A stretch of 64,000 nucleotides of DNA from Magnetofaba australis IT-1 (GTDB lineage Bacteria > Pseudomonadota > Magnetococcia > Magnetococcales > Magnetococcaceae). The notes under the pieces are model-generated. The model was not told the origin of the DNA. It made no database searches and worked only from the letters and a program-made list of their open reading frames with translations. Shown here in pieces: positions 43,663-52,661 of the stretch. Position numbers and translations under genes: made by a program. The number at the start of each line of letters is the position of its first letter. Position 1 is the first letter of the stretch. Where the stretch lies: positions 167,001 to 231,000 of the forward strand of contig NZ_LVJN01000020.1 of NCBI RefSeq assembly GCF_002109495.1, given 5' to 3'.

Positions 43663-45372
43663 TCACTCCGCTTCGGCGGGCGCAGCGTCGGCGGCGTCCT
43701 GAGCAGCGGCGGGATCGGCGACGTTCGGGGGGGCGATGGACTCAGCCTCCACATCGGCGTTGGCCTCAGCAGGCGCCGGATCGGCGGCGCCCTGCTCGGG
43801 ATTGGGGTCGGCGACGCCCCGTTGGCGCAGCCAGGCGGGGTCGGCGTAGAGTTTATAGGCGGGGGTCTGCATCAGCAGGCGGTACTGGCTCAATTGATCG
43901 CGCAGGCGGGCCCAGGCGTGGGCGACCTCCGAATTGGGCGCCGGTTGCGGGGTTCCCGGCTCGAACTGCTTGGCGTCAATGATGATCAGCGGATAGTGGA
44001 TTCCGCTCTTATACCCAAACCACTCATCGGCGATGAGTCGGCCTTCAAAGCCCAGCCCGTAGAAGAACGCCGCCGGACCCAACACCTTGTCCTGCGGCTG
44101 GAGCGGCAGCGCCAGGACGGAATCCACCACCGGTTTGTGCAGCAGCGCATGGCTGTCCATGGCCTCCGAAAGGCGCCAGCGCGCTTGCGAGGCTGCGCTC
44201 AACCCCAGCGGCGCGGCCAGAATCAGCAGCGCGATGAAGCGCCCGACGCGCTGGTTTTTCACCCGCCACGCGCCGCCCCACAACTGCAACGTTCCCCACG
44301 CGGCCAAGAGGATAATCCACGGCAGCACATAGAGCAGATAGAACGGATTGTGCGGATTGCTCATGGCGCCGATAATGAGCAGACTGACGCCGCCAAACAG
44401 AACCGGCGCGATCAGCGTGCGCCAGGCGCGCTGGCGCAGCGCCAACGCAAAAGCCGTGGCGCTGAGGGCCAGATAGCTGGCCAGGGCCAGGGTTTTGATC
44501 CAGGAGGCGGCGGTCACGGCGCCGGAGAGTCCATAGGCGAGGGCGAATTTGCCGAGGACGTTGGTGATCACTTTGACCAGGAAGTTGCCCTCGTTGGCCG
44601 TGTGGTGGCCCTGGTTGGTCATGAACTGACCGATGAAGTCCGCCGGACTTTGCAGAATGTAGCCCAACCACGCCAACGCGGGCAGCAGGTAGCCCAGCAG
44701 CGCCAGCGCCGCCAGTTTGAGCAGGCCGGGCAGGCGGAAATCGTCCTGCCGCCAGTGGGTGATCAACACCCAAGCCAGCGCGGAGAGCCCCGCCAGGGGA
44801 TGCGTCAGACCGGCCAAACAGGTAAAAAGATGGGTGAAAAAGAGCTGTCGCGGGGCGCGGGTCTGGCCAAAGCGCAGCGCCGACCACAGCGCCGCCATGG
44901 CCAGCAGAAACGCCAGCGAGTCGGGACGGCCATAGGTGGTGTACTGAATAAACGGAATGTCCGCCGAGAGTACGCCGGTGGCCAGCAGCGCCAGTGTGGG
45001 CGCATTGGTCAATCGCCGAATGGCCAGGAAGAACAGTACGATGCCCAGGGCCCCGGTGAAGATGCTAAAGGCGCGCACGCTCACCATGTCGTTGCCGACA
45101 ACGCCCATCCAGCCGCCCAGCGTCACCAGATAGCCGGGCATGATATGGTAGGCGTAGGCCTCCACATTGGGCAGCGTGGGGATGCTCCAGTAGCGGCTGC
45201 CCAGGTCGCCGTGGATGGCCAGACTGTTGGCGTGGGCCGACAGCGTCACCTCGTCGAACCATGGCGTCTGTTTGTTGATGATGGCCCAACCGTGGGCGAT
45301 GTAGATCACCAGAATCACCGCCAGCACGAGCAGTTGGCGTAGCGGCGAGGCGGCGGGCGCGTCTTGCGACAT
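43663..45372 (-). CDS. GT39-like membrane glycosyltransferase with acidic repeat tail
   Basis: A 569-residue GT-C family protein with about 11 membrane segments. The first external loop holds TPWFDEVTLSAHANSL (Asp-Glu, probable catalytic pair), and GRPDSLAFLLAMAALW follows. After residue 430 it is soluble and ends in an Ala/Pro/Glu/Asp-rich tail (ADPAPAEANADVEAES). ATG 45372 follows GGAG. It is divergent from the deacetylase/FemAB pair and probably shares their surface-glycan pathway. Confidence 0.78.
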   Translation of the reverse strand: MSQDAPAASPLRQLLVLAVILVIYIAHGWAIINKQTPWFDEVTLSAHANSLAIHGDLGSRYWSIPTLPNVEAYAYHIMPGYLVTLGGWMGVVGNDMVSVRAFSIFTGALGIVLFFLAIRRLTNAPTLALLATGVLSADIPFIQYTTYGRPDSLAFLLAMAALWSALRFGQTRAPRQLFFTHLFTCLAGLTHPLAGLSALAWVLITHWRQDDFRLPGLLKLAALALLGYLLPALAWLGYILQSPADFIGQFMTNQGHHTANEGNFLVKVITNVLGKFALAYGLSGAVTAASWIKTLALASYLALSATAFALALRQRAWRTLIAPVLFGGVSLLIIGAMSNPHNPFYLLYVLPWIILLAAWGTLQLWGGAWRVKNQRVGRFIALLILAAPLGLSAASQARWRLSEAMDSHALLHKPVVDSVLALPLQPQDKVLGPAAFFYGLGFEGRLIADEWFGYKSGIHYPLIIIDAKQFEPGTPQPAPNSEVAHAWARLRDQLSQYRLLMQTPAYKLYADPAWLRQRGVADPNPEQGAADPAPAEANADVEAESIAPPNVADPAAAQDAADAAPAEAE

Positions 45373-45500
45373 GACGAAAGGGCTCCGGGTGCGCGGACGC
45401 CGGGAGTGACGACCGAGCGTCACACTATCGGATTGAACGACAACGTGGCAAGTCCTGGCGGCGCGGGATTTGGACGGCGTGGAGAGGGAGCGCGGAGCCG

Positions 45501-46475
45501 GTGAAAGTGGTGTTGAGCGTGGATGTGGAGAGCTGGCCGCTGGATTGGCGCGCCGACGCTGCCCAGTGGTTGCAGGATGTGGAGCGCTGCGTATGGGGTC
45601 GCGGGGTTTCCGGCGAGCCGGTGGGGTTGGGCTTCCAATTGGCGCGCTTGGCCCACTATGGCCTGACGGCGGTGTTCTTTGTGGAGCCGCTGTTTGCCGA
45701 GCGCGTGGGTCTGGATGCGCTGAGGCGCATCGTCGATGCGATTCAGGCGGGCGGACACGAGGTGCAACTGCATCCGCATACCGAATGGTTGGAGCCGGTG
45801 CGCCAGGCGCGTCTGGCGCAGCCGGGCGAATTTGTGCGCGGCTGCCGTCTGCACCACTTCTCTGCCACTGAGCAGGGGGAGATTCTCGATCGCGGCTTGG
45901 CGCTGCTGCGCGACGCCGGGGCGGCCCCGGTAACGGCGTTTCGCGCCGGTAGTTTTGGCGCCGACGATCATACGCTGACGCTACTGGCCGCGCGCGGGGT
46001 GGGCGTGGACAGCAGTTTGGATCAAGCCTATCTGGGGCGCGATTGCGTCGTCAGCGCGCCGCCCGACGCCCGCGCGCCCTTCGTTCACCCCAGTGGCGTG
46101 ATCGAAGCGCCGGTCAATGGCTTTGAAGACCGGCCCGGCCATTGGCGTCATCTGCAACTGACCGCCTGTAGCGCGGGCGAGATGACGGCGATGCTGGATC
46201 AGGCGCAGCGCAGCGGCTGGCGTTGGGTGATGACGCTGTCGCACAGTTTTGAGTTGATGAACGGGATGCGCACGCGGGTCGATCCGCTCATGTTGCGGCG
46301 TTTTGACCAGGTGTGCGCATTCCTGGCGCGCCATCGCGAGCGGATGCACACCGTGGGCTTTGCCCAGTTGCAGACCGAGGATTGGGCGCATCAGCCGCCG
46401 CCGCTGCGTTCGCACCGGGGGCGCACCGCGTGGCGCATGGTGGAGCAGGCCGCGCGGCGTCTGTGGAGAGGGTGA
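45501..46475 (+). CDS. Polysaccharide deacetylase family protein
   Basis: A 324-residue CE4-like protein with metal-site Asp-Val-Glu in VVLSVDVESWPLDW, GLTAVFFVEPLFAE, the His-x3-His-like EVQLHPHTEWL, VTAFRAGSFGADD and a final VMTLSHSFELM. This DVES form is typical of deacetylases in exopolysaccharide loci. GTG 45501 follows GGGAGCGCGGAGCCG. It ends two bases before the FemAB-like gene, suggesting a two-gene operon. Confidence 0.85.
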   Translation: MKVVLSVDVESWPLDWRADAAQWLQDVERCVWGRGVSGEPVGLGFQLARLAHYGLTAVFFVEPLFAERVGLDALRRIVDAIQAGGHEVQLHPHTEWLEPVRQARLAQPGEFVRGCRLHHFSATEQGEILDRGLALLRDAGAAPVTAFRAGSFGADDHTLTLLAARGVGVDSSLDQAYLGRDCVVSAPPDARAPFVHPSGVIEAPVNGFEDRPGHWRHLQLTACSAGEMTAMLDQAQRSGWRWVMTLSHSFELMNGMRTRVDPLMLRRFDQVCAFLARHRERMHTVGFAQLQTEDWAHQPPPLRSHRGRTAWRMVEQAARRLWRG

Positions 46476-46477
46476 AC

Positions 46478-47422
46478 ATGAGCGGGCAGAGTCGGTTGAA
46501 CTACTATGTGGGTGAGTGGCGCATCGCCTCGCTGATGCTGGAGGCGACCCCGCGCGGCTATACTCTGGCCGAGTTGCTGGCCGAGACCGCACCCGCCGAG
46601 CCGTGGCCCCAGGCGGGCGAGCCCGGGGTGCTGGCGCGCAGCTTCCCTTTCGACGACGACGGCGCGGCGGCGCTGCAGGTGAACAGCCGCGGCTTGCGCT
46701 ACATCGCCGATCGTTACAATCGTTATTTTGCGCGCCTGGAAAGCGATTTCGACAGCTATTGGCGGAGCTTCTCCAGTCGCACTCGCAATAGCATCAAGCG
46801 GCGTCTGAAACGCTTCGACTCCCACTGCGCAGGCGCAGCGCACTTCAAGGTCTATCGCGGCGTGGGCGAGATGTCGCTGTTCCACGCCATGGCGTTGCGT
46901 CTGTCAGAACGCACCTATCAGGGACGCCTGCTGGATGCCGGCCTGCCCGATAGCCCAGCGTTTCTGCACGAAATGAACGCCCTGGCCGCCGCCGACAGCG
47001 TACGCGGTTTTCTGCTGTTCCATGGCAATACGCCGGTGGCCTATCTCTACGCGCCCATTCGCGATGAAGCCATGATTTACGGCTATCTGGGCTATGATCC
47101 CGACTATGCCGACTTCTCCGTGGGTCATGTGTTGCAGCACCATGTGATGCGTTATCTGTTCGACAACCCCGGGCTGGCGCGCTGGTTCGATTTCACCGAA
47201 GGAGAGGGGGCCCACAAACGCCTGTGGTCCACCGACGCCATCCCCTGCGCCACCATTTTTTATCTCAGTTACACTCCCCGCCACCTGCTGGGCGCCGCTT
47301 CCCACGCCGCGCTCAACTATTCCACTTCACTGCTCTCGGACACCTTGGCCCGCCATGATGTGAAGGCGCAGGTGAAGCGATGGGCGCGCAATATTCTGTT
47401 AACAAAACGGTCAAAATCGTGA
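46478..47422 (+). CDS. FemAB/GNAT-fold transferase of surface-glycan type
   Basis: A 314-residue protein of the Acetyltransf_6/FemAB-like group: YWRSFSSRTRNSIKRRLKRF is the typical central block, followed by RGFLLFHGNTPVAYLYAPI and FDFTEGEGAHKRLWSTD. Such proteins add acyl or aminoacyl groups to polysaccharides and often sit beside DVES-type deacetylases, as here. ATG 46478 follows GAGGGTGAAC. Confidence 0.82.
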   Translation: MSGQSRLNYYVGEWRIASLMLEATPRGYTLAELLAETAPAEPWPQAGEPGVLARSFPFDDDGAAALQVNSRGLRYIADRYNRYFARLESDFDSYWRSFSSRTRNSIKRRLKRFDSHCAGAAHFKVYRGVGEMSLFHAMALRLSERTYQGRLLDAGLPDSPAFLHEMNALAAADSVRGFLLFHGNTPVAYLYAPIRDEAMIYGYLGYDPDYADFSVGHVLQHHVMRYLFDNPGLARWFDFTEGEGAHKRLWSTDAIPCATIFYLSYTPRHLLGAASHAALNYSTSLLSDTLARHDVKAQVKRWARNILLTKRSKS

Positions 47423-47525
47423 TTCACCACGGGAAATCCCGCCATTAACCACACCTATTCGCTGTTTATTTAATCGACGTAAGAAAGAATTATTTGCATT
47501 ACAACATGTTGCGTGTGCAATTGTT

Positions 47526-47551
47526 TGTGACGAAAATTCACATTCTGTGAA
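47526..47551. promoter_or_regulatory. Overlapping palindromes upstream of marR-like gene
   Basis: TGTGA-N7-TCACA (47526-47542) overlaps TTCACA-TTC-TGTGAA (47537-47551). The site lies about 130 bp before ATG 47676 in an AT-rich 253-bp gap. It may bind the MarR protein itself or a CRP-like protein, although CRP sites have a six-base spacer. Confidence 0.4.
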
Positions 47552-47675
47552 ACTTGTGTAAAAAAGTGCTATTCAACAGGCAGTTATGTTTGTTAAAGTT
47601 TGTGACGCTTCTGCGGTTGGGGGATCGTAGCGGCGAAAAAAACACGCTTCGGCGCATAATTGGGATATTTACAGA

Positions 47676-48110
47676 ATGTTTGATCAGTGCCTCTATTTTA
47701 ACGTGAACGCCTTATCACGCAGCATCAACCGCATCTGGGATCGAGAATATCAGGACGCCGTGCAACTGTCGGCGGCGCATGCGTATTTGATCTGGGTGGT
47801 GCTGGGCGAACCGGGCATGCCGCAACGTCGCATCGCGCAGCAGTTGGGGCTGGCGCGCTCGACGGTGACGCGGTTTGTGGATGCGTTGGTAAAGAAGGGT
47901 TTGGTGCGCCGCCAACAGGCCGAACACGATGGCCGAGAACAGTTGGTGTTTCCTACCGCGCAAGCGGAAGCGATTCGCGCGCCGCTGGAGGATCTGCACC
48001 ACAAGCTCAGCGAGCGCGTCAGTGATATTCTGGGCAGCGATGCGGTGGCCAACTCGGTCACCCAACTGCGACAGACGCGGGCAAAGCTGGAGTCCAGCCA
48101 GACGGCTTAA
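47676..48110 (+). CDS. MarR-family transcriptional regulator
   Basis: A 144-residue winged-helix regulator. The DNA-binding core is MPQRRIAQQLGLARSTVTRFVDALVKKGLVRR with wing QQAEHDGREQLVFPT, typical of MarR, flanked by dimerisation helices. The ligand is unknown. A palindromic site in its own leader suggests autoregulation. It is convergent with the FkbH-like gene. Confidence 0.88.
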   Translation: MFDQCLYFNVNALSRSINRIWDREYQDAVQLSAAHAYLIWVVLGEPGMPQRRIAQQLGLARSTVTRFVDALVKKGLVRRQQAEHDGREQLVFPTAQAEAIRAPLEDLHHKLSERVSDILGSDAVANSVTQLRQTRAKLESSQTA

Positions 48111-48111
48111 G

Positions 48112-48143
48112 GGCGCTCGGGAGCTATTCTTGAGCGCCTTTTT
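48112..48143 (+). terminator. Terminator after marR-like gene
   Basis: GGCGCTC and GAGCGCC pair, followed by TTTTTG. It overlaps the last codons of the convergent FkbH-like gene. Confidence 0.7.
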
Positions 48144-50043
48144 GTTGGCGCTGTGGGAGGAGTTCCTCGGGGTTTTGCACGCGCAGAAAATCACACTGCA
48201 GCAGGCTGACGTCGCCCGCATGACGCCACCACGGCGCCTGCATGGGCGCAAACTCCAAATGTCGCAGAATCTTCTGCGCCGGTTCGTTGCGCCCTGTGGG
48301 GGTGAAGCGCGTCCACAGCTCCGCTTTGGGCGCGGGGGCGCGTAGGAAGTGGAAGAAGCCCGCTTCGATGAACTTGCCCTGCACCCGGCACGAGAGCATG
48401 AACTCCTCAATGGCGATGCGCTCGGGGCTGCGCCGCACCAAGCTGAATCCCACCAGGCCGTAGCCGCCAAAGCGATCCGCCACCCGCAGGGTCCACTTCT
48501 CCAGAGCCTCATCCGCCAGCAGCGCCGTTAGCGCTTCGGGGCCATACTTGGCGCCGGAGAAGTTGAGCTGGTTGGTGCGCTGCATCAACTCGCCCACGCG
48601 CTGGCGATCCGCCTCAGCGTAGGGGGCGATGGTCAGGGTGATGTCGCACGCCGCCAAAAACGCGGTGTAGTCGGCGCCAAAGGCGCTCTGCGCCGCCTCT
48701 CGCTCAAACGCCTGTTGATACAGCGCGCGGCGCATGCTCGACTCCGCCGAGCCGCCGCCCTGCAGACGCGGATGGTCGGCCAGCCCGTGTAGCTCATGGG
48801 CGTCAATCACCAGCACTTCCGGAATCGTTTCGCTCACCTCCAGACGCTCAAACGGCGAGTCGTCGATGAAGGCGAAGGTGTTGACGTGGATGTTCAAGCG
48901 CTGGGCGATGTGGCGGATGGCGCTGGACTTTGGCCCCCACTGGATCTGCGGGGCGAGGAAGTACTCCGCCACGCCCAAGCGTTGCAGCACCGGCCAGGCG
49001 TGGTCGTGGCTGTTCTTGCTGGCGATGGATTGCAGAATGCCGCGCTGGTCGAACAGCTGGATCAGCGCCAGCGTCTCGGGACGGATGGCGTCCGGCTCCT
49101 CCTCCACCAGGGTCCCGTCCCACAGGGTGTTGTCCAGATCCCACACCACGCATTTGATCTCCGGCGCCGCGCCGGAGGTTGTTGCGTTGTCCGCCGGGGC
49201 TGGGGCGAAGCGGACGAAATCCAGCCGCCGCCAATAGAGGGTGTGGCCGGTGGCGTCGGCGTCAGGGGTGAGAGCGACGTCAAACGGCAGGCCCGATTCC
49301 AGAATGTCCAGAAACAGCCGCGCCTCCAGCACAAAGCGGTTGAAGCCCGGTTGCAGCGGCATGGCCACGGCGAATGGCGTGGGCAGCGACTGCTGACGCT
49401 GCGCTGGGGTCAGGCTGTTGGCCGAGACGCTCATGCCCAGGGTGAAGCCCAAGGCGCGATCGGTGGGATTCTCCACCTCGATAAGAAAGGCGTCGGGTTG
49501 CGGTCCGTGACGGTGGGCGTGGCGCCAGCGGTTGAACTTCTCCAATAGCGCGTAGGCCAGACCGTGGAAACGCGCCTGGCCGGTCAGGCGCGCCAGCAGA
49601 TGGCCGAGGCCGGTGAGCGGCGCAATGGCGCGGTTGAGCCAGCGCTCCATCCAGGCGATGCGGGCGATGGGTTGCAGATGGGTGTTGCCGCGCGCCTCCA
49701 ATCGGCCCCAGCGTTTAAAGCGCGCCGCCGCGCCGTCGCGTGCGGCGCCTGGGTTGAGTTCAAACGCGGCGAAGCCCCCCTCCAGCAGGCGGCAGCGCCC
49801 ATCGGCGCGGGGCTCATACAGGTCGCAACTGGCGTAGCAGGCGGGCGCGGCGCACTCCTGGCAGTGCTCATCCCACACCATCAGGCTGGCCGCCGCCACC
49901 TGTGGACCCACACGGGCGGCGTCCTGCGCATGGGGCGCAGGCGTCAGATGGGGCGGGGAGAAGCGGGCCTGGGCGTCGGCTCCAGCGTGACGGGCGAACA
50001 TGGCGCGGGCATGATCCTGGTTGGCGTCAGAAGAAGAACCCAT
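48124..50043 (-). CDS. HAD-IIIC (FkbH-like) protein with Cys-rich N-terminus
   Basis: A 639-residue protein. The HAD motif I is VVWDLDNTLWDGTL (residues about 297-310), motif II region SKNSHD and motif III AFIDDSPFERLE. The C-terminal GNAT-like part has RVADRFGGYGLVGFSLV and EEFMLSCRVQGKFIE. FkbH proteins load a three-carbon unit onto carrier proteins. The N-terminal 280 residues are unusual: a Cys cluster (EHCQECAAPACYASC) and a beta-rich region. No carrier protein gene is adjacent. A role in glycan or lipid modification is possible. Confidence 0.82.
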   Translation of the reverse strand: MGSSSDANQDHARAMFARHAGADAQARFSPPHLTPAPHAQDAARVGPQVAAASLMVWDEHCQECAAPACYASCDLYEPRADGRCRLLEGGFAAFELNPGAARDGAAARFKRWGRLEARGNTHLQPIARIAWMERWLNRAIAPLTGLGHLLARLTGQARFHGLAYALLEKFNRWRHAHRHGPQPDAFLIEVENPTDRALGFTLGMSVSANSLTPAQRQQSLPTPFAVAMPLQPGFNRFVLEARLFLDILESGLPFDVALTPDADATGHTLYWRRLDFVRFAPAPADNATTSGAAPEIKCVVWDLDNTLWDGTLVEEEPDAIRPETLALIQLFDQRGILQSIASKNSHDHAWPVLQRLGVAEYFLAPQIQWGPKSSAIRHIAQRLNIHVNTFAFIDDSPFERLEVSETIPEVLVIDAHELHGLADHPRLQGGGSAESSMRRALYQQAFEREAAQSAFGADYTAFLAACDITLTIAPYAEADRQRVGELMQRTNQLNFSGAKYGPEALTALLADEALEKWTLRVADRFGGYGLVGFSLVRRSPERIAIEEFMLSCRVQGKFIEAGFFHFLRAPAPKAELWTRFTPTGRNEPAQKILRHLEFAPMQAPWWRHAGDVSLLQCDFLRVQNPEELLPQRQQKGAQE

Positions 50044-50092
50044 TTAGGATAGCGGGAGCAGCGCCACAACCCAAGCTTAAGAAGGACATCTC

Positions 50093-50398
50093 ATGGAGAT
50101 CCTGTTGCTGTGCGATAACTTGATGACCAACATGCCGCTGCGTTCGGCGTGGGAGAAGGCGGGCCATCGGGTCTGCGCCAAGCCGGAGGCCGCCTCTGCG
50201 CCGGAGATTGTGGTGGTGGACCTGCGTGAGAAGGGCGGTCAGATCGCCGCGCTGCGGGCGCAGTACCCGGCGGCCAAGATTATCGCCTTTGGCCCCCACG
50301 TGGATGGCGATGGTCTCAAGCAGGCCAAGGCCGAGGGCGCGGATATGGCGGTGGCGCGCAGCGCGGTGGTGGAAAAAGTGTTGGGAGCGGCCGCATGA
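50093..50398 (+). CDS. Degenerate receiver-like small protein
   Basis: A 101-residue protein with a receiver-like beta/alpha pattern: MEILLLCDNLMTN, EIVVVDLREKGG with a candidate phospho-Asp, and KIIAFGPHVDGDGLKQAKAEGA. The Thr/Ser and Lys of active receivers appear to be missing (AFGPH, VARSAVVE), so it is probably not phosphorylated in the normal way. Its stop overlaps the ATG of the DUF4139 gene (ATGA). Confidence 0.7.
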   Translation: MEILLLCDNLMTNMPLRSAWEKAGHRVCAKPEAASAPEIVVVDLREKGGQIAALRAQYPAAKIIAFGPHVDGDGLKQAKAEGADMAVARSAVVEKVLGAAA

Positions 50399-52398
50399 GC
50401 GCCGCCCGCAGCTTCAAACGGGGCGCGTTGGCGGCGCTGGGGAGTCTGTGCATCAGTGCGACCGCTTGGGCAGACGCCGCGCCGCCGCCCATCTCCAAAG
50501 TGGCGCTGTTCACCAGCGGGGTGGGTTACTTCGAGCGTGAAGGGGAGATCCCCGCCGGGCAGCCCATCGCCCTGAAGTTCCAGCGCGACCAGATCAACGA
50601 CGTGCTCAAATCCCTGCTGCTGCAGAGTCTTGATGGCGGCCCGGTGGGGGCGGTGAGCTATCCGGCCAAGGAGCCGTTGGCGCGGCGTCTGGAGGCGCTG
50701 CCCATCAATCCCCAGGAGTTGACCGGGTTGGCCGATCTGCTCAACCAACTGCGCGGCGCCCCGGTGCGGGTGACCTATGGCCCCGAGAGCGTGAGCGGTC
50801 GGCTGCTGGGGGTGGATAAGCGTCCCCTGCCTGGTCCGGGCGATACGCAGACGGTGGAGGATTGGAGCGTCAATCTATCGGTCTCCGGCGCGTTGCGCGC
50901 GGTGCCGCTGCTGGATGTGCGCGAGATCCGTCTGGAGGACGCCGCCCTGCGTGATCAGTTGACCCGCGGTTTGGCGCTGCTGGATGACGCCCGCGCGCGC
51001 AAAACCCACACCTTGACCCTGCGCTTTCCCGGCAACGGGACGCGGCGCGCGCGCATCGGTTATGTGACCGAGGCGCCGATCTGGAAGACCAGCTACCGGC
51101 TGGTGGCGAGGGAGGATGGACAGGCCTATCTGCAAGGGTGGGCCATGGTGGAGAACCCCAGCGACAGCGACTGGCGCGACGTCTCCCTTTCGCTGGTGAG
51201 TGGACGCCCCATCTCCTTTATTCAGGATCTCTACACTCCGCAATACGCCCAGCGTCCGCGCATTGACGCGCCCAAACCGCCGCCGCCGCCCCTGCGCATG
51301 ATGGCCAAAAACGCCAAGCCCATGCGGGCGCGCAATTTTGCTCCGCAGATGGAGATGATGGCCGATGAGGCCATGGCGGGCGCCCCCGCCATCGACGCAG
51401 CGGTGGCGGACATTACGCCGGTGGCGCAGGCGTTGCGCGCGGGCCCCGCTTATCGCTTTGACGTGGCGCATGTGGAGCTGATGCGCGGTCAGGCGGCCAT
51501 GCTGCCCATCATCGGACAGGAGATCCCCGCCGAGGCGGTGAGCGTGATTCGTCGCGATGAGCGGCGCGACCACCCCTGGCTGGGGCTGCGCTTGAAGAAT
51601 AGCTTTGGGACCCATCTGCCCGCCGGGCCGGTCACCGTCTGGCGCGCCGGGCTCTATGCGGGCGATGCGCAGTTGCCGGATCTGATTCCCGGCGGCGAGC
51701 AGTTGCTCACCCACGGTCTGGATATGAAAGTCACGCTACAGCCGCCCAAGAGCAGCGGCGAGCGGCGCATCACTGGCGGGCGCATCGTCGATGGCGCGCT
51801 GTGGATTCGCCACAAGCGTCAGCGCAGCGAGAGCTATACGGCGCGCAATGACGACGATCGTGAGCGTCTGCTGGTCATTGAGCGCACGTTGCGCCCGGGC
51901 TGGCGCATTGCCCACAGCAGCAGCGCCCCCACCACGCTGGATGATGGCGCCTTGGCCTTCTCCTGGCCGTTGGCGGCGGGGAGCAGCGGACGCTTTGAGG
52001 TGGTGGAGGAGCGTGACGAGAGCGAACGCTTTGCTCTACTCAATGGCGCGCCCTCCCGTCTGCTGGCGTGGGCTACCGACGGCGCCTTCTCCGAGACGTT
52101 GCGCGCGGCGCTGCGTCGCGCCGCCCAGCTCAAGGGGGAGGAGGCGCGCCTGGAGCAGGCGATGCAGGAGTCGCGCGATCGCGCCGAAGAGCATCGGCAG
52201 GATCAGGCGCGGGTGCGCGAGAATCTGCAGGCCGCGCCGCGTCAAAGCCGCTTCTACGAGCGCACATTGCAGAAGTTGGACGATCTGGAGACCCGCATTG
52301 AGCAGGAGAGTCAGGCGCAGCAGAAGCTGGCCGGTGAGCAGCAGGCCGCCCGCGACAAGCTGGCCACCTATATTCGCGAACTGGATATCCCGGGGTGA
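50395..52398 (+). CDS. DUF4139 domain exported protein
   Basis: A 667-residue protein with a signal peptide (cleavage after TAWA, near residue 26). The start KVALFTSGVGYFEREGEI and APIWKTSYRLV match the DUF4139/DUF4140 family, which forms beta-sandwich repeats in periplasmic or envelope proteins. A Met/Pro-rich loop (residues 300-330) and a C-terminal coiled coil (residues about 575-660) are present. The function of the family is not established. It is translationally coupled to the upstream receiver-like gene. Confidence 0.8.
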   Translation: MSAARSFKRGALAALGSLCISATAWADAAPPPISKVALFTSGVGYFEREGEIPAGQPIALKFQRDQINDVLKSLLLQSLDGGPVGAVSYPAKEPLARRLEALPINPQELTGLADLLNQLRGAPVRVTYGPESVSGRLLGVDKRPLPGPGDTQTVEDWSVNLSVSGALRAVPLLDVREIRLEDAALRDQLTRGLALLDDARARKTHTLTLRFPGNGTRRARIGYVTEAPIWKTSYRLVAREDGQAYLQGWAMVENPSDSDWRDVSLSLVSGRPISFIQDLYTPQYAQRPRIDAPKPPPPPLRMMAKNAKPMRARNFAPQMEMMADEAMAGAPAIDAAVADITPVAQALRAGPAYRFDVAHVELMRGQAAMLPIIGQEIPAEAVSVIRRDERRDHPWLGLRLKNSFGTHLPAGPVTVWRAGLYAGDAQLPDLIPGGEQLLTHGLDMKVTLQPPKSSGERRITGGRIVDGALWIRHKRQRSESYTARNDDDRERLLVIERTLRPGWRIAHSSSAPTTLDDGALAFSWPLAAGSSGRFEVVEERDESERFALLNGAPSRLLAWATDGAFSETLRAALRRAAQLKGEEARLEQAMQESRDRAEEHRQDQARVRENLQAAPRQSRFYERTLQKLDDLETRIEQESQAQQKLAGEQQAARDKLATYIRELDIPG

Positions 52399-52464
52399 TT
52401 GCTCCAAGCAGCGGGCATTATATCGTCACGGGAAGCCAAAATCGGACATTGTATTATCGAGGAA

Positions 52465-52640
52465 ATGGGAGATATCGAGGGCTGCGCCCTCGAGCTCCCC
52501 AACTTCCACACCGTGTGGCGCCGCCCCACACCCCGCTGGGGGCGCGGCCCCCAGACCCCGCCGCCGACTGGTCGGCGGCCAATAGTCAGCGCAAGCCGGG
52601 CCAGCGTCACGCAAACATTAGTCCCGCCTGCGCCTTTTGA
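52465..52640 (-). repeat. Repeat with conserved ends (family A), reverse
   Basis: On the plus strand: GAGATATCGAGGGCTGCGCC hairpin, GTGTGGCGCCGCCCCACACC, GCTGGGGGCGCGGCCCCCAG, CGCCGCCGACTGGTCGGCGG, then CAATAGTCAGCGCAAGCC and CGTCACGCAAACATTAGTCC, the reversed left end. It fills the gap between the DUF4139 gene and the membrane protein. Confidence 0.82.
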
Positions 52641-52661
52641 TTTCGCACGACTATTAAGCTC

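Noticed and set aside
47526-47542. Classical CRP site
   Set aside because: The half-sites match TGTGA/TCACA, but the spacer is seven bases, not six.
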